From: Emticicia soli | GTDB lineage: Bacteria > Bacteroidota > Bacteroidia > Cytophagales > Spirosomataceae | Assembly: GCF_037860775.1 (NCBI RefSeq) | Contig: NZ_JBBEWC010000003.1 | Location: 1-64,000, forward strand | Length of the DNA: 64,000 nucleotides | Direction: 5' to 3' | Shown: piece after piece, positions 16,463-24,929 of the stretch | How the letters are laid out: every line of letters begins with the position of its first letter | How positions within the stretch are numbered: the first letter of the stretch is position 1 | Translations under genes and position numbers: made by a program | Notes under the pieces: model-generated | Databases searched by the model: none | What the model saw: only the letters and a program-made list of their open reading frames with translations | Told to the model about the DNA's origin: nothing

Positions 16463-18088
16463 ATGCGTTATAGTATCTTTTTATTAGCTGTATTTACTTC
16501 CTTTTTTGCAAAGTCGCAAACAATTGAGCAACTTGGCTCGGCTATTAATACTGAGTTTAGCGAGTTGAACCCTATTATTTCGCCTGATGAAAAGACCTTG
16601 TATTTTATAAGAGTGAGCCATCCGTCAAATAATTTTGGTACAAAAAACAGCCAGGATGTATGGTATTCAGAGCAGCGGGATAATGGCAACTGGACGATTG
16701 CCCGCCGTATGCCTAATACCATTAATAAAGACCAGTACAACGACCTATTCAGTATCACGCCTGATGGCAATAAGATTCTGATTTCGGGCGTGTATCATAA
16801 TGGCCGTAGAGAAGATATGGTTGGGATTTCTATCTGCAAAAGAACCAAAACCGGTTGGTCGGAGCCTGAGCAAGTGGTGATTCCGAAGTTTGATGATATT
16901 TGTAAAGGACAGTATCTGACGGCTTGTTTGTCGAACGATGGCAAGACTTTGATATTGGCTTTCAGTGAAAAGAAAAACTCGAAAGAAGATAATTTGTATG
17001 TGAGCTTTTTAGGTAGAGACGGTAAGTGGTCAAAACCCGAAAGCCTTGGGTCTGATATTAATACATCAAGCACAGAAACAACGCCCTTTCTGGCGTCAGA
17101 TAATTATACTTTATATTTTGCCTCAGACCGGAAAGATGGCCTGGGCGGTACTGATATTTGGGTAACCAAACGCAAAGACAGAAGCTGGACGAAATGGTCA
17201 AAGCCTGTAAATCTGGGCGATAAAGTAAATAGCGATGCCAATGAGTATTCGTTTTCGGTAGCGGCCTCGGGTGAATATGCCTATATGAGCACCAAGAAAA
17301 ACTCGGTAGGAAAAAATGATATAGTACGCCTTAAATTGCGTGATACAAAGAAAGAAGCCCCAACTACGGCAGCTTTGCAAACGTCAACCGATAAATCGGA
17401 AGAACAGAAGAGTCTGGATAGTGGCGGCACACCAATTGATGCCAACAGCATAGCTCCCACGCCTGTAGTAATTATGAGTGGGAGAGTAGTTGACGATAAA
17501 ACAGGAAAGCCGATTCCTGATGCCAAAATTATCTATAAGTCTTTATCGAACGGTGAAGAAGGTGAAGCTTATACGAATCCATCGACTGGAGAATGGAAAA
17601 TTGTATTGCCTTATGGTGCTAAATATAGCTATAGAGCCGAGGCAAAAGAGTTTATTGGTATCGAAAAATCGCTTGACCTTACAGAGATTAAAGAATATAA
17701 AGAATACAAAAACGATTTGCTGAAACTGGCACCAATAGAAGTTGGGGTTGATGTTCCGCTAAACAATATCTTCTTTGAGTATGCTAAAGCTGTTTTACAG
17801 CCAACGTCTTTTCCGGAGCTAGACAGAATTGCCGATACGATGAAAGAAAACCCTAATCTGGTAATAGAGATTCAGGGGCATACAGATAATGTAGGGTCTG
17901 ACGAAAGCAACCAGAAACTATCGCAGGATAGGGCAGAGGCTGTAAGGAAATATTTACTTTCGAAGAAAATTCAAACCGCACGCATAACAAGCGTAGGCTA
18001 TGGAGAAACCAAACCAATTGCTACTAACGATACCGAAGAGGGCAGGGCTCAAAACCGCCGGGTGCAATTGGCTATTGTAAGAAAATAG
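16463..18088 (+). CDS. PD40 propeller - carboxypeptidase-regulatory - OmpA envelope protein (PorE-like architecture)
   Basis: Secreted or periplasmic protein of 541 residues. Order: signal peptide (1-18), PD40/WD40-like propeller repeats with recurrent SPDEKTLYF, SNDGKTLIL and FASDRKDGLGGTDIW blocks (about 25-290), a Ser/Thr linker, a carboxypeptidase-D regulatory-type beta domain (SGRVVDDKTGKPIPDAKI, about 335-410), and an OmpA C-terminal peptidoglycan-binding domain (IEIQGHTDNVGSDESN and AQNRRVQ). This combination, lacking TPRs, resembles PorE of the type IX secretion system, a peptidoglycan-anchored component. Similar architecture occurs in many uncharacterised Bacteroidota proteins, so the T9SS role is a hypothesis. 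Confidence 0.85.
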   Translation: MRYSIFLLAVFTSFFAKSQTIEQLGSAINTEFSELNPIISPDEKTLYFIRVSHPSNNFGTKNSQDVWYSEQRDNGNWTIARRMPNTINKDQYNDLFSITPDGNKILISGVYHNGRREDMVGISICKRTKTGWSEPEQVVIPKFDDICKGQYLTACLSNDGKTLILAFSEKKNSKEDNLYVSFLGRDGKWSKPESLGSDINTSSTETTPFLASDNYTLYFASDRKDGLGGTDIWVTKRKDRSWTKWSKPVNLGDKVNSDANEYSFSVAASGEYAYMSTKKNSVGKNDIVRLKLRDTKKEAPTTAALQTSTDKSEEQKSLDSGGTPIDANSIAPTPVVIMSGRVVDDKTGKPIPDAKIIYKSLSNGEEGEAYTNPSTGEWKIVLPYGAKYSYRAEAKEFIGIEKSLDLTEIKEYKEYKNDLLKLAPIEVGVDVPLNNIFFEYAKAVLQPTSFPELDRIADTMKENPNLVIEIQGHTDNVGSDESNQKLSQDRAEAVRKYLLSKKIQTARITSVGYGETKPIATNDTEEGRAQNRRVQLAIVRK

Positions 18089-18096
18089 GTTTTTCG

Positions 18097-18206
18097 TCTT
18101 GAACTTTGCCGGGGCGGCGTACCGTTTTAACTGATTAACCTGATTTTTATGATTTTCACTTACAAGTCAGCGCAATCACATAAATCAGTTAAATCAAAGT
18201 TCAAGA
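18097..18206. repeat. Imperfect 110-bp inverted repeat between convergent genes
   Basis: Outer arms TCTTGAACTTTG (18097-18108) and CAAAGTTCAAGA (18195-18206) are perfect 12-bp inverted copies. Inner arms (TTTAACTGATT and AATCAGTTAAA) also pair, with a GC-rich 16-base insertion on the left side only. It may be a degenerate dispersed palindromic element and could also terminate both converging genes. Confidence 0.6.
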
Positions 18207-18215
18207 TAAAATACT

Positions 18216-19055
18216 CTACAATATCACAGTCCTATTTCCATAGATAAACACCCTATCATTAAATACAAGTTTCAGAGCTTGGGTCAGTACAGATTTTTCT
18301 ACTTCCTTGCCGTCTCGTGCCATATCCTGATATGTGTATCGGTGGTCGACATTCTTTATATTCTGGGCAATTATTGGGCCTTCATCTAAATTGTTATTCA
18401 CAAAATGGGCGGTTGCACCTATTATTTTCACACCTCTTTCATAGGCTTGTCGGTATGGGTTTGCGCCTATAAAAGCAGGTAAAAAAGAGTGATGAATATT
18501 AACAATTTTGCTCGGATAATGTGCCACAAACTCAGGCGACAAAATGCGCATATATTTGGCCAACACTACATATTCGGGCTGGTAAATCTCTAACGTTCGT
18601 AGAATAGCCTCTTCATGCTGCTCACGGGTTTTGTGTTCGTGGCTCACATAATGAAACGGGATACCAAACTTGCTTACCAGTGGTTGAAGAATGTTATAAT
18701 TGCTTACCACAGCCAGAATATTGGCATCGAGCTCATCGAAATTATAGCGGATAAGCAAATCAGATAAACAATGATGCTCTTTGGTACAAAGCACTATAAC
18801 ATCTTTTTTCTTCTTAGGGCTGATACGTAGGTTGATAGCCGTAGAAAGAATATTCTCTCTCAGGTCTTTCAATACTTTTTCTGGGTCTAAGTGCTCAGGC
18901 GCTTCAAACTCTGTACGCATAAAAAACTGCCTGTCGGGGCTTACGTATTCGTCTTGCGCCAGAATATTACATTCGTTTTTATACAATACACTCGTAACAT
19001 GAAAAATAAGCCCTTTGGCATCAGGCCCGTCCATTAAAAGAATATGTTTTATCAT
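18216..19055 (-). CDS. purU: Formyltetrahydrofolate deformylase
   Basis: Hydrolyses 10-formyl-THF to formate and THF, balancing one-carbon pools. The 279 residues comprise an N-terminal ACT-like domain (1-80, starting HILLMDGPDAKGLIFHVT) and a C-terminal formyltransferase fold. Catalytic residues are visible: Asn187 and His189 in NIHHSFLPAF, and Asp224 in NLDEGPIIA. Full family length. It lies 45 bases downstream of ruvX on the minus strand and may be the last gene of mazG-ruvX-purU. Confidence 0.95.
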   Translation of the reverse strand: MIKHILLMDGPDAKGLIFHVTSVLYKNECNILAQDEYVSPDRQFFMRTEFEAPEHLDPEKVLKDLRENILSTAINLRISPKKKKDVIVLCTKEHHCLSDLLIRYNFDELDANILAVVSNYNILQPLVSKFGIPFHYVSHEHKTREQHEEAILRTLEIYQPEYVVLAKYMRILSPEFVAHYPSKIVNIHHSFLPAFIGANPYRQAYERGVKIIGATAHFVNNNLDEGPIIAQNIKNVDHRYTYQDMARDGKEVEKSVLTQALKLVFNDRVFIYGNRTVIL

Positions 19056-19100
19056 GGTGTTATCTCTGCTGAAAATACTCGAAAACTAAACTATAGAGGC

Positions 19101-19508
19101 TTAGATGCCCATAAAACCCTGCAATATAATTACTGCGCTTATTTTATCAACATTGCCTTTTATCTGGCGGTCTTTTTTCTTCATTCCTCCGGCAATCATG
19201 GTTTGTACGGCCATTTTTGAAGTAAACCTTTCGTCTTGTAGGTGTACGGGTATGGTCGGGAAATTGGCTTTGAGTTCTTCAAGCAATCGTTTAACATAAA
19301 CGGTGCCGTCGGTCTCAGAGCCATCCAGGTTTTTAGGCATCCCCACAATAAATGCCTCTACAGGCTCTGACTGAATGTATTTTTTCAGATACTCAATCAG
19401 TGTATTGCTTGGTACTGTTTCCAATGCCGAGGCTATAATTTGAAGAGGATCGCTTACAGCTATGCCCGTGCGTTTGGCTCCGTAGTCGATGGCAAGTAAT
19501 CTTGGCAA
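19101..19508 (-). CDS. ruvX: Putative pre-16S rRNA nuclease / Holliday-junction resolvase-like YqgF
   Basis: RNase H-like fold protein implicated in 16S rRNA 5'-end maturation and originally proposed as a Holliday-junction resolvase. The 135 residues carry the family motifs: LAIDYGAKRTGIAVSD near the N-terminus, VGMPKNLDGSE, LQDERFTSKMA, and a C-terminal DKISAVIILQ. Acidic catalytic candidates Asp8, Glu and Asp are all in place. The start is TTG at 19508, giving MPRLLAIDYG, which fits the family N-terminus; no ATG is nearby. It sits 22 bases after mazG. Confidence 0.94.
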   Translation of the reverse strand: MPRLLAIDYGAKRTGIAVSDPLQIIASALETVPSNTLIEYLKKYIQSEPVEAFIVGMPKNLDGSETDGTVYVKRLLEELKANFPTIPVHLQDERFTSKMAVQTMIAGGMKKKDRQIKGNVDKISAVIILQGFMGI

Positions 19509-19530
19509 TGGCTTATAATTTTAGGTTTAA

Positions 19531-20346
19531 TTAAATACGTTTGGCTTCTTCCCAATAAACATCCATTTCGGCCAATGTCATATCTTTCAGGTTTTTATTG
19601 GCCTCTTTGGCTTTTTGTTCAAGGTACTGAAAACGCTTGATAAACTTTTTGTTGGTACGCTCTAAAGCCGTTTCAGGATTCAGATGAATGAATCGGGCAT
19701 AATTTACCAAAGAGAATAGCAAATCGCCAAATTCAGCTTCGGCTTTTTCGGCATCAATCACTTCTTCGTTTTCGGCATTAAACAACTCTCTGAACTCCTG
19801 CATTTCTTCTTCTACCTTGCCCCAAACCTGGCTTTTCTCTTCCCAGTCGAAACCCACGCCACGGGCCTTTTCCTGTATACGCATGGCTTTTACCAAAGCA
19901 GGTAATGATTGAGGTACGCCTCCTAAAACTGATTTATTCCCTTCTTTTAGCTTGAGTTGTTCCCAGTTTTGTTTTACCTGTTCCTCGTTTTCTACCTTTA
20001 CATCGCCATAAATATGCGGGTGGCGAGAAATTAATTTATCACAAATGCCGTTCAGTACGTCAGCTATGTCAAAATCTCCGGTTTCAGAGGCAATGCGGGC
20101 ATAAAACACCAAATGAAGCATTACGTCTCCTAATTCTTTCTTTACTTCTGGTAGATTTTTCTCCAGAATAGCATCAGATAACTCATAAGTTTCCTCAATA
20201 GTCAGGTGTCGAAGCGTATCCATTGTCTGTTTTTTATCCCACGGACATTGTTCTCTTAGCTCATCCATAATAGTAAGCAAGCGGTCAAAAGCCATGAGTT
20301 TCTCCATACGTTCGGGAGGAAATACTAAAGGGAGTTTATTGCTCAT
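19531..20346 (-). CDS. mazG: Nucleoside triphosphate pyrophosphohydrolase MazG
   Basis: Hydrolyses NTPs to NMP and PPi, a house-cleaning enzyme that also affects ppGpp levels in some bacteria. At 271 residues it is the long two-domain form. The first domain carries CPWDKKQTMDTLRHLTIEETYEL and the ExxE/ELGD metal-binding helices (KKELGDVMLHLVFYARI); the second has EAEFGDLLFSLVNYARF. The signature LMDELREQCPWD is near the start. It opens a tight minus-strand run with ruvX and purU and is preceded by the terminator of the redoxin gene. Confidence 0.95.
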   Translation of the reverse strand: MSNKLPLVFPPERMEKLMAFDRLLTIMDELREQCPWDKKQTMDTLRHLTIEETYELSDAILEKNLPEVKKELGDVMLHLVFYARIASETGDFDIADVLNGICDKLISRHPHIYGDVKVENEEQVKQNWEQLKLKEGNKSVLGGVPQSLPALVKAMRIQEKARGVGFDWEEKSQVWGKVEEEMQEFRELFNAENEEVIDAEKAEAEFGDLLFSLVNYARFIHLNPETALERTNKKFIKRFQYLEQKAKEANKNLKDMTLAEMDVYWEEAKRI

Positions 20347-20399
20347 AAGTTTCTTATCTCTTGAAATTTTTGTAAAGGTCGCTAATAAAAAACAAAAAA

Positions 20400-20421
20400 G
20401 CCACCTGAAATAGCAGATGGC
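20400..20421 (-). terminator. Terminator after the redoxin gene
   Basis: Eight-bp stem (GCCACCTG / CAGATGGC, with one G-T pair) and a 6-base loop, followed on the minus strand by TTTTTTGTTTTTT. Confidence 0.8.
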
Positions 20422-20447
20422 AAAATATTACTTAATCGAAATCTTTA

Positions 20448-21101
20448 TCAGGTTTTCCATTTTATGGCACAGCCAATAGCCTTGGTGCTAGGGGTTACTA
20501 CGGGCTTGCCAAGCAACAAACTATTTACGGCATCGGCTACATAATGTTTGGTTACATTTACAGGGTCTTGGGCATTGTCGTCAATAGCGCCAATGTATTG
20601 TACAATAATTTTACCGTTTTCTTTATTCAGCACAAAGGCGTGAGGCGTGCGTGCCGCACCAAATAATTTCGTAACAGCCTGGGTGTTGTCGGTCAGATAG
20701 GGGTAAGTATAGCCTTTATCTTTGGCTCTTGCCTGCATATTTACAAACGAATCTTCTTCATAAGCTTCGGGGTCGTTTGGGTTGATAGCAATAACCGGAT
20801 ACCCTTGTGAGGCATATTTTTTATCGAGGGATATCACCCGGTCTTCGTAAGATTTCGAAAACGGACAATGGTTTGAAATGAAAATAACAATGAAACCCTT
20901 AGCCGATTGAAAATCTTTTAAAGATACCATTTTTCCATCTACATTTTTAAGCTTGAAATCAGCCACGGCATCACCAACGCCATAGCCAGCTACTCTGCTT
21001 CGGGTTAACTCAGGAAACTCATCATTCATAGCTGTTGCATGGAAAGAACAAATGCTCAACCCTGCCAACAAACTCAAAATAAACCCAATTTTCTTCATCA
21101 T
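20448..21101 (-). CDS. Exported thioredoxin-fold redoxin (AhpC/TSA-like)
   Basis: The 217 residues start with a signal peptide (about 1-24, ending HATA). An AhpC-TSA/redoxin domain follows: VADFKLKNVDGK, GFIVIFISNHCPFSKSYEDR and a C-terminal cis-Pro region. The active site has a single Cys in CPFSKS, where CxxC thioredoxins would have a second Cys. This fits the periplasmic peroxiredoxin-like group often annotated as thioredoxin family; electron donor and substrate are unknown. A C-terminal AIGCAIKW segment holds another Cys that could be resolving. A -7 box TATATTTG (minus, 21191-21198) lies 90 bases upstream. Confidence 0.85.
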   Translation of the reverse strand: MMKKIGFILSLLAGLSICSFHATAMNDEFPELTRSRVAGYGVGDAVADFKLKNVDGKMVSLKDFQSAKGFIVIFISNHCPFSKSYEDRVISLDKKYASQGYPVIAINPNDPEAYEEDSFVNMQARAKDKGYTYPYLTDNTQAVTKLFGAARTPHAFVLNKENGKIIVQYIGAIDDNAQDPVNVTKHYVADAVNSLLLGKPVVTPSTKAIGCAIKWKT

Positions 21102-21312
21102 GTCATGTGATTTTTGTCTAAAATCTGCTGAATTAAACGCACGTATATTAGATTTATTTTAATACTGATAGTTTAATTTTAATCAGCAAACAAATATAAA
21201 GAACTTTTGGCAGATAAGCACTTAGTTATGTCATATAGTGTTTTAACGGTTAAATTTTATGAAAAATGAAAAAAAATAACCGGATTGCTACCTAAAACTG
21301 CCGAAAATTATT

Positions 21313-21831
21313 TCACATTGCCCGATGAATAGCTTTCTGGTGATGCTCCAGATGATAGTACATAAAATAATACATTTCTCTGGTGCTGAGTAATTTTAAA
21401 ACAGGGTGAGGAATCGTAACTTGGTCTAGTTCTATTTCAGAAAACTCGTTGAGATAATTAACTAGTGTTTTGTGGTGTTTCATAAAACTGTTGAGCAGCA
21501 TTTCTTTCGACGGGTTTTCTGGTAACACTGGCACAAAAGCACCTCTTGCTTTAAGACCTGTCGCTAAAACAGCCAGATAGTTGCTAACTATTTCATCGTA
21601 TTCCATTATGGGCCGCTCAAGCTTTTTAAATTGTGTAATGAGCACATCTTTGGGCATAGCAAGTGCCTGGTTGAGAACTTTAGCCGATTGTGTAAGGTGT
21701 AGTAAATTTTCGGCAATAGACCATTTTTCTCCAATAGGAGCAAAAAACAGGCTCTCGTCGATACCTTCAATTTCTTGCGCAATATTCATGAAACGTGCTT
21801 GTAATGCTGATTCGAGTTCTGGTTTTCTCAT
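21313..21831 (-). CDS. DinB-family four-helix protein
   Basis: The 172 residues fit the DinB/YfiT superfamily of four-helix bundles that bind a metal through three histidines. There is an N-terminal ENLLHL histidine and a C-terminal YYHLEHHQKAIH segment with HxxxH spacing. Many members are thiol-dependent transferases (bacillithiol- or mycothiol-linked), but the activity here is unknown. It lies downstream of a TetR gene on the same strand, with about 160 bases between. That gap holds a hairpin and a half-site resembling the TetR operator, so control by that TetR is possible. Confidence 0.75.
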   Translation of the reverse strand: MRKPELESALQARFMNIAQEIEGIDESLFFAPIGEKWSIAENLLHLTQSAKVLNQALAMPKDVLITQFKKLERPIMEYDEIVSNYLAVLATGLKARGAFVPVLPENPSKEMLLNSFMKHHKTLVNYLNEFSEIELDQVTIPHPVLKLLSTREMYYFMYYHLEHHQKAIHRAM

Positions 21832-21863
21832 GATTTTGTGATTTAATGATGGATAAAAATCAT

Positions 21864-21886
21864 GGGAACGTACATGGCACGTTCCC
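21864..21886 (-). promoter_or_regulatory. Hairpin in the presumed leader of the DinB-like gene
   Basis: Perfect 8-bp arms GGGAACGT / ACGTTCCC with a 7-base loop, 33 bases before the DinB-like start. Tandem ACCTGTT repeats lie immediately beyond. No T-run. It may be an operator or an RNA element. Confidence 0.35.
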
Positions 21887-21937
21887 TGACCTGTTACCTG
21901 TTAACGCACTATTAAAATTCTTTGAATTGTATATTAT

Positions 21938-21955
21938 ACCAAACGTTCGTTTTTT
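21938..21955. promoter_or_regulatory. Possible second site for the neighbouring TetR regulator
   Basis: ACCAAACGTTCGTTTTTT shares its first eight bases with the operator-like site at 22618-22635 and contains the small palindrome AAACGTTCGTTT. It sits between the TetR gene and the DinB-like gene that reads away from it. Confidence 0.3.
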
Positions 21956-21994
21956 AATTAATAATACTATTTTCTATCATTTCGACTTTGCTAA

Positions 21995-22552
21995 TTATTG
22001 TAATCTTGAAATGGTACGGGTGAAGGCATCGTAGAGAAACTGCTTGTTGCCATATAGTTTCGAAAACATAACTGCTCCTTCAAACTCCATTATGGTTTGC
22101 TGTGCTAGTTTAAACGATATTTCAGGGGTATTCAGGGTCATGAAAATCTGCTGAAGTGCCGCTGTCCAATCGTTCATGATGGTTTTTAGTACTTCATGAA
22201 ATTCGGGTATTACACCTACCGTTTCGAGTGTTGTATTACCAACCAGACATCCACCTTCTTTTTCTAGCAATAGCCTGCCCATTTTTTTCAAGAGTTTATC
22301 CATACGCTCCTGGGGGCTAAGACTAAGGTCATCAGCAATCGGAAAAACTCTTTCTTTCAGATAAGTATGAATCCAAAGCAAGAGGTCTTTCATCAACATT
22401 TCTTTACTCGAGAAATAATGATAAAGGCTTCCTTTCAGCAAACCACAGCTTTTGGCAAGGTCTTGCATTGAAGTATTGTGGTATCCCTTGGTGCGGAAAA
22501 TATCTGACGATTTAATTAGTATTTCCTCTTTTGTAACTTTCTGAATTGGCAT
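21995..22552 (-). CDS. TetR/AcrR-family transcriptional regulator
   Basis: The 185 residues have an N-terminal TetR helix-turn-helix (residues about 8-55): ILIKSSDIFRTKGYHNTSMQ, then DLAKSCGLLKGSLYHYFSSK, the near-invariant LYHYF recognition-helix end. The C-terminal ligand domain resembles the AcrR/YxaF group (GGCLVGNTTLE). It probably represses its own promoter: a 26-bp palindrome covers the -33 element 70 bases upstream. A downstream DinB-like gene may belong to its regulon. Ligand unknown. Confidence 0.93.
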   Translation of the reverse strand: MPIQKVTKEEILIKSSDIFRTKGYHNTSMQDLAKSCGLLKGSLYHYFSSKEMLMKDLLLWIHTYLKERVFPIADDLSLSPQERMDKLLKKMGRLLLEKEGGCLVGNTTLETVGVIPEFHEVLKTIMNDWTAALQQIFMTLNTPEISFKLAQQTIMEFEGAVMFSKLYGNKQFLYDAFTRTISRLQ

Positions 22553-22592
22553 TTAAAATCGGGTATGTGAACACAAATTATTGCTAGCCTTA

Positions 22593-22623
22593 CAAATGTA
22601 CAAAGGTTTTTTGTTTTACCAAA
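22593..22623 (-). promoter_or_regulatory. Predicted promoter of the TetR gene
   Basis: On the minus strand, TTTG (22623-22620), a 19-base spacer and TACATTTG (22600-22593) match the Bacteroidota promoter consensus exactly. The -33 element lies inside the operator-like palindrome. Confidence 0.65.
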
Positions 22624-22639
22624 CGGTTGGTTGGTAAAA
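22614..22639. promoter_or_regulatory. Operator-like palindrome of the TetR regulator
   Basis: Perfect 9-bp inverted arms (TTTTACCAA / TTGGTAAAA) with an 8-base spacer, overlapping the -33 box. Its position suggests autorepression by blocking RNA polymerase. Confidence 0.6.
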
Positions 22640-22851
22640 TTGATGTAGATTTTAGAGTAATTGTGCTAGCATAGCTCACTTGTTAGCACTACTAAAAGCA
22701 TGGAATAATGTTGTTTTGCAATAAATATACTGTTCTTACTCAAAATCAGCCTTTCATCATATAAGCAGATTAAAAAATTGCCTGATGAAACCATCTTTTT
22801 AATAAAACCGTTTTGTCTTCATGCAGTTTTTACAAACACTATCATAACGAT

Positions 22852-24132
22852 ATGAACAGAATTTTTGGACTTGCCTTAGGGGCAGTTGTAATGGTGCTGA
22901 TAGACTTATATGTCTGGCAGGCCGTTAAGCTTGTGATGCGTTCGTCGAGTGCGCTTACGCAACGAATAGTTGGAATTGGCTATTGGGGCTTAACTATCTT
23001 TTCAATAATAGCATTAATTGGAGTCTTCACTTATACGCCTGCTACTGCACCTGTTAAAGCGAGTTTTCGTACTTTTTTAATGGCGGGCATTTTTATGTTC
23101 TATATATCAAAGGTATTTTCGGTATTGGTATTATTTATTGATGATATTATCCGCTTTTTTAAATGGATTGGGCCGTTTTTTCAGAGTGCTCAAACGCCAA
23201 CATCGCCTGCTGTTACCGACAACCTAGAGCCTGTAGCTACGGGTATTAGTCGCTCTGATTTTTTGGCTAAATCGGCCTTGGCTTTAGGTGGTTTGCATCT
23301 GGGTGGTATGACCTGGGGAATTTTGTCAGGTGCACACGATTATCATGTAAGACACGTAACACTTCGCCTGAAAAATCTACCGAAACAGTTTGACGGGATG
23401 AAGATTGCTCAGCTTTCTGATATTCACTCGGGCAGTTTCTTTAATAAAACTGCCGTGAAAGGTGGCGTGGAGATGTTAATGAAAGAAAAACCGGATATGT
23501 TTTTCTTTACCGGAGACTTGGTGAATAACATTGCACCCGAGGTGAAAGATTACATTGATATTTTCTCTAAAATAAAGGCCCCCCTGGGTACTTTCTCTAC
23601 ACTAGGTAACCATGATTATGGTGATTATACAGAATGGATATCGGCAGAGAAAAAACGTCAGAATCTGGCCGACCTGATGGGTGCTCATAAAACAATGGGC
23701 TGGGATTTATTGATGGACGAGCATCGTGAGATAAAAGTTGACGGCGAAAAACTGGCGATTCTGGGTATTCAGAACTGGGGTGCAGGTGGATTTGCCAAAT
23801 ATGGTAATCTGGAAAAAGCCCATGCTAATACACAGGATTACCCGGTTAAATTATTGCTTTCGCATGACCCAAGTCATTGGCGTAACCAGGTACTGCCCAA
23901 ATATAAAGATATTGATGTGGCTTTTGCCGGCCATACACATGGTATGCAATATGGGGTAGAGTTGGGCAGTTTCAAGTGGTCGCCGGTACAGTTACGTTAT
24001 AAAGAATGGGCGGGGCTTTATGAACAAGACGACCAGAAGCTATACGTTAACCGTGGATTTGGCTACATCGGTTATCCGGGACGCTTAGGAATATATCCTG
24101 AAATCAGTATTTTTGAACTGAAATCGGTGTAA
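22852..24132 (+). CDS. Membrane-anchored metallophosphoesterase (YkuE-like)
   Basis: About 426 residues. Three or four N-terminal hydrophobic helices (1-110) are followed by a linker and a calcineurin-like phosphoesterase domain. Metal ligands are visible: SDIHSG (Asp190, His192), TGDLVNN, TLGNHDYGDYTEW, LLLSHDP and AGHTHGMQYG. Relatives such as YkuE act at the cell surface on unknown phosphoesters; UDP-2,3-diacylglucosamine hydrolases have a related catalytic core but no such membrane domain. ATG at 22852 was chosen over an upstream TTG. A strong hairpin (24140-24166) follows the stop. Confidence 0.88.
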   Translation: MNRIFGLALGAVVMVLIDLYVWQAVKLVMRSSSALTQRIVGIGYWGLTIFSIIALIGVFTYTPATAPVKASFRTFLMAGIFMFYISKVFSVLVLFIDDIIRFFKWIGPFFQSAQTPTSPAVTDNLEPVATGISRSDFLAKSALALGGLHLGGMTWGILSGAHDYHVRHVTLRLKNLPKQFDGMKIAQLSDIHSGSFFNKTAVKGGVEMLMKEKPDMFFFTGDLVNNIAPEVKDYIDIFSKIKAPLGTFSTLGNHDYGDYTEWISAEKKRQNLADLMGAHKTMGWDLLMDEHREIKVDGEKLAILGIQNWGAGGFAKYGNLEKAHANTQDYPVKLLLSHDPSHWRNQVLPKYKDIDVAFAGHTHGMQYGVELGSFKWSPVQLRYKEWAGLYEQDDQKLYVNRGFGYIGYPGRLGIYPEISIFELKSV

Positions 24133-24139
24133 AATAAAA

Positions 24140-24166
24140 GGGCGGGTATTTATCAGATACCCGCCC
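24140..24166. terminator. Shared terminator between convergent genes
   Basis: Perfect 10-bp GC-rich stem (GGGCGGGTAT / ATACCCGCCC), 7-base loop. The minus strand has the better T-tract (TTTTATTTT), so it serves the glycosyltransferase gene best and probably also stops the phosphoesterase transcript. Confidence 0.85.
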
Positions 24167-24188
24167 TGCTTATATACTAAGGGTTGTT

Positions 24189-24929
24189 TTAGTGTAGTAA
24201 ATCCCACTTGTAAATGCCAATTTTGTTCAGCATATATAGCGTAGAAACTCTTAATACGCCTAAACCATATTTTGAGCTTCTGGTAAAGTTGATAGACGAA
24301 GCTTCTTCAAAATATTTGGTAGGGCAGGTAACTTCTGCTATCTCGAAATTTTTCCAGAATATCTGGGCTATCATTTCGTTGTCGAAAATAAAATCATCAT
24401 CACATTTCTTAAAAGGTACAGTTTCAAGTACTTGTTTAGAGAACGCTCTGTAACCTGTATGATACTCAGAGAGTTTTTGGCCAATAAGCAAGTTTTGTGT
24501 AAATGTCAGAAAACGGTTAGCAATGTATTTATACATAGGCATGCCACCTTTCAATGCGCCTTTGCCTAAAATTCTTGAACCAAACACCACAGGATAAAGG
24601 TCTTCGCCAATGATACTTACCATAGCTCTGATTAATTTCGGGGTATATTGGTAGTCAGGATGAACCATCACCACTATATCTGCTCCTATTTCGAGTGCTT
24701 TTGTATAGCAGGTTTTTTGGTTACCGCCATAGCCTTTATTTACGTCATGTCTGATAACGTGCTGAATCCCCAGCCGCTTAGCAACTTCTGCTGTATCGTC
24801 GGGGCTATAGTCATCTACTAAAATTACTTCATCAACAATATCAAATGGAATTTCTTTGTAAGTTCGTTCAAGTGTTTGCGATGCCCTATAGGCTGGCATG
24901 ACAATTACTACTTTTTTATCATTATACAT
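24189..24929 (-). CDS. GT2-family glycosyltransferase (dolichol-phosphate mannosyltransferase-like)
   Basis: The 246 residues form a GT-A fold. Visible motifs: KVVIVMPAYRASQTL near the N-terminus, the acidic VDEVILVDDYSPDDT, VNKGYGGNQKT, and MVHPDYQYTP in the place of the DxD metal site. The C-terminal half has SEYHTGYRAFSK, typical of DPM1/ArnC-like enzymes that use polyprenyl-phosphate acceptors. No transmembrane domain is present, so it is probably membrane-associated through partner or substrate. Role in envelope glycan synthesis is likely; donor and acceptor are unknown. It ends in a shared terminator. Confidence 0.9.
   Translation of the reverse strand: MYNDKKVVIVMPAYRASQTLERTYKEIPFDIVDEVILVDDYSPDDTAEVAKRLGIQHVIRHDVNKGYGGNQKTCYTKALEIGADIVVMVHPDYQYTPKLIRAMVSIIGEDLYPVVFGSRILGKGALKGGMPMYKYIANRFLTFTQNLLIGQKLSEYHTGYRAFSKQVLETVPFKKCDDDFIFDNEMIAQIFWKNFEIAEVTCPTKYFEEASSINFTRSSKYGLGVLRVSTLYMLNKIGIYKWDLLH

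Noticed and set aside
24140..24166. GC-rich hairpin as another REP element
   Set aside because: Loop length, stem sequence and position after convergent genes fit a terminator; it shares no core with the RAYT hairpins.
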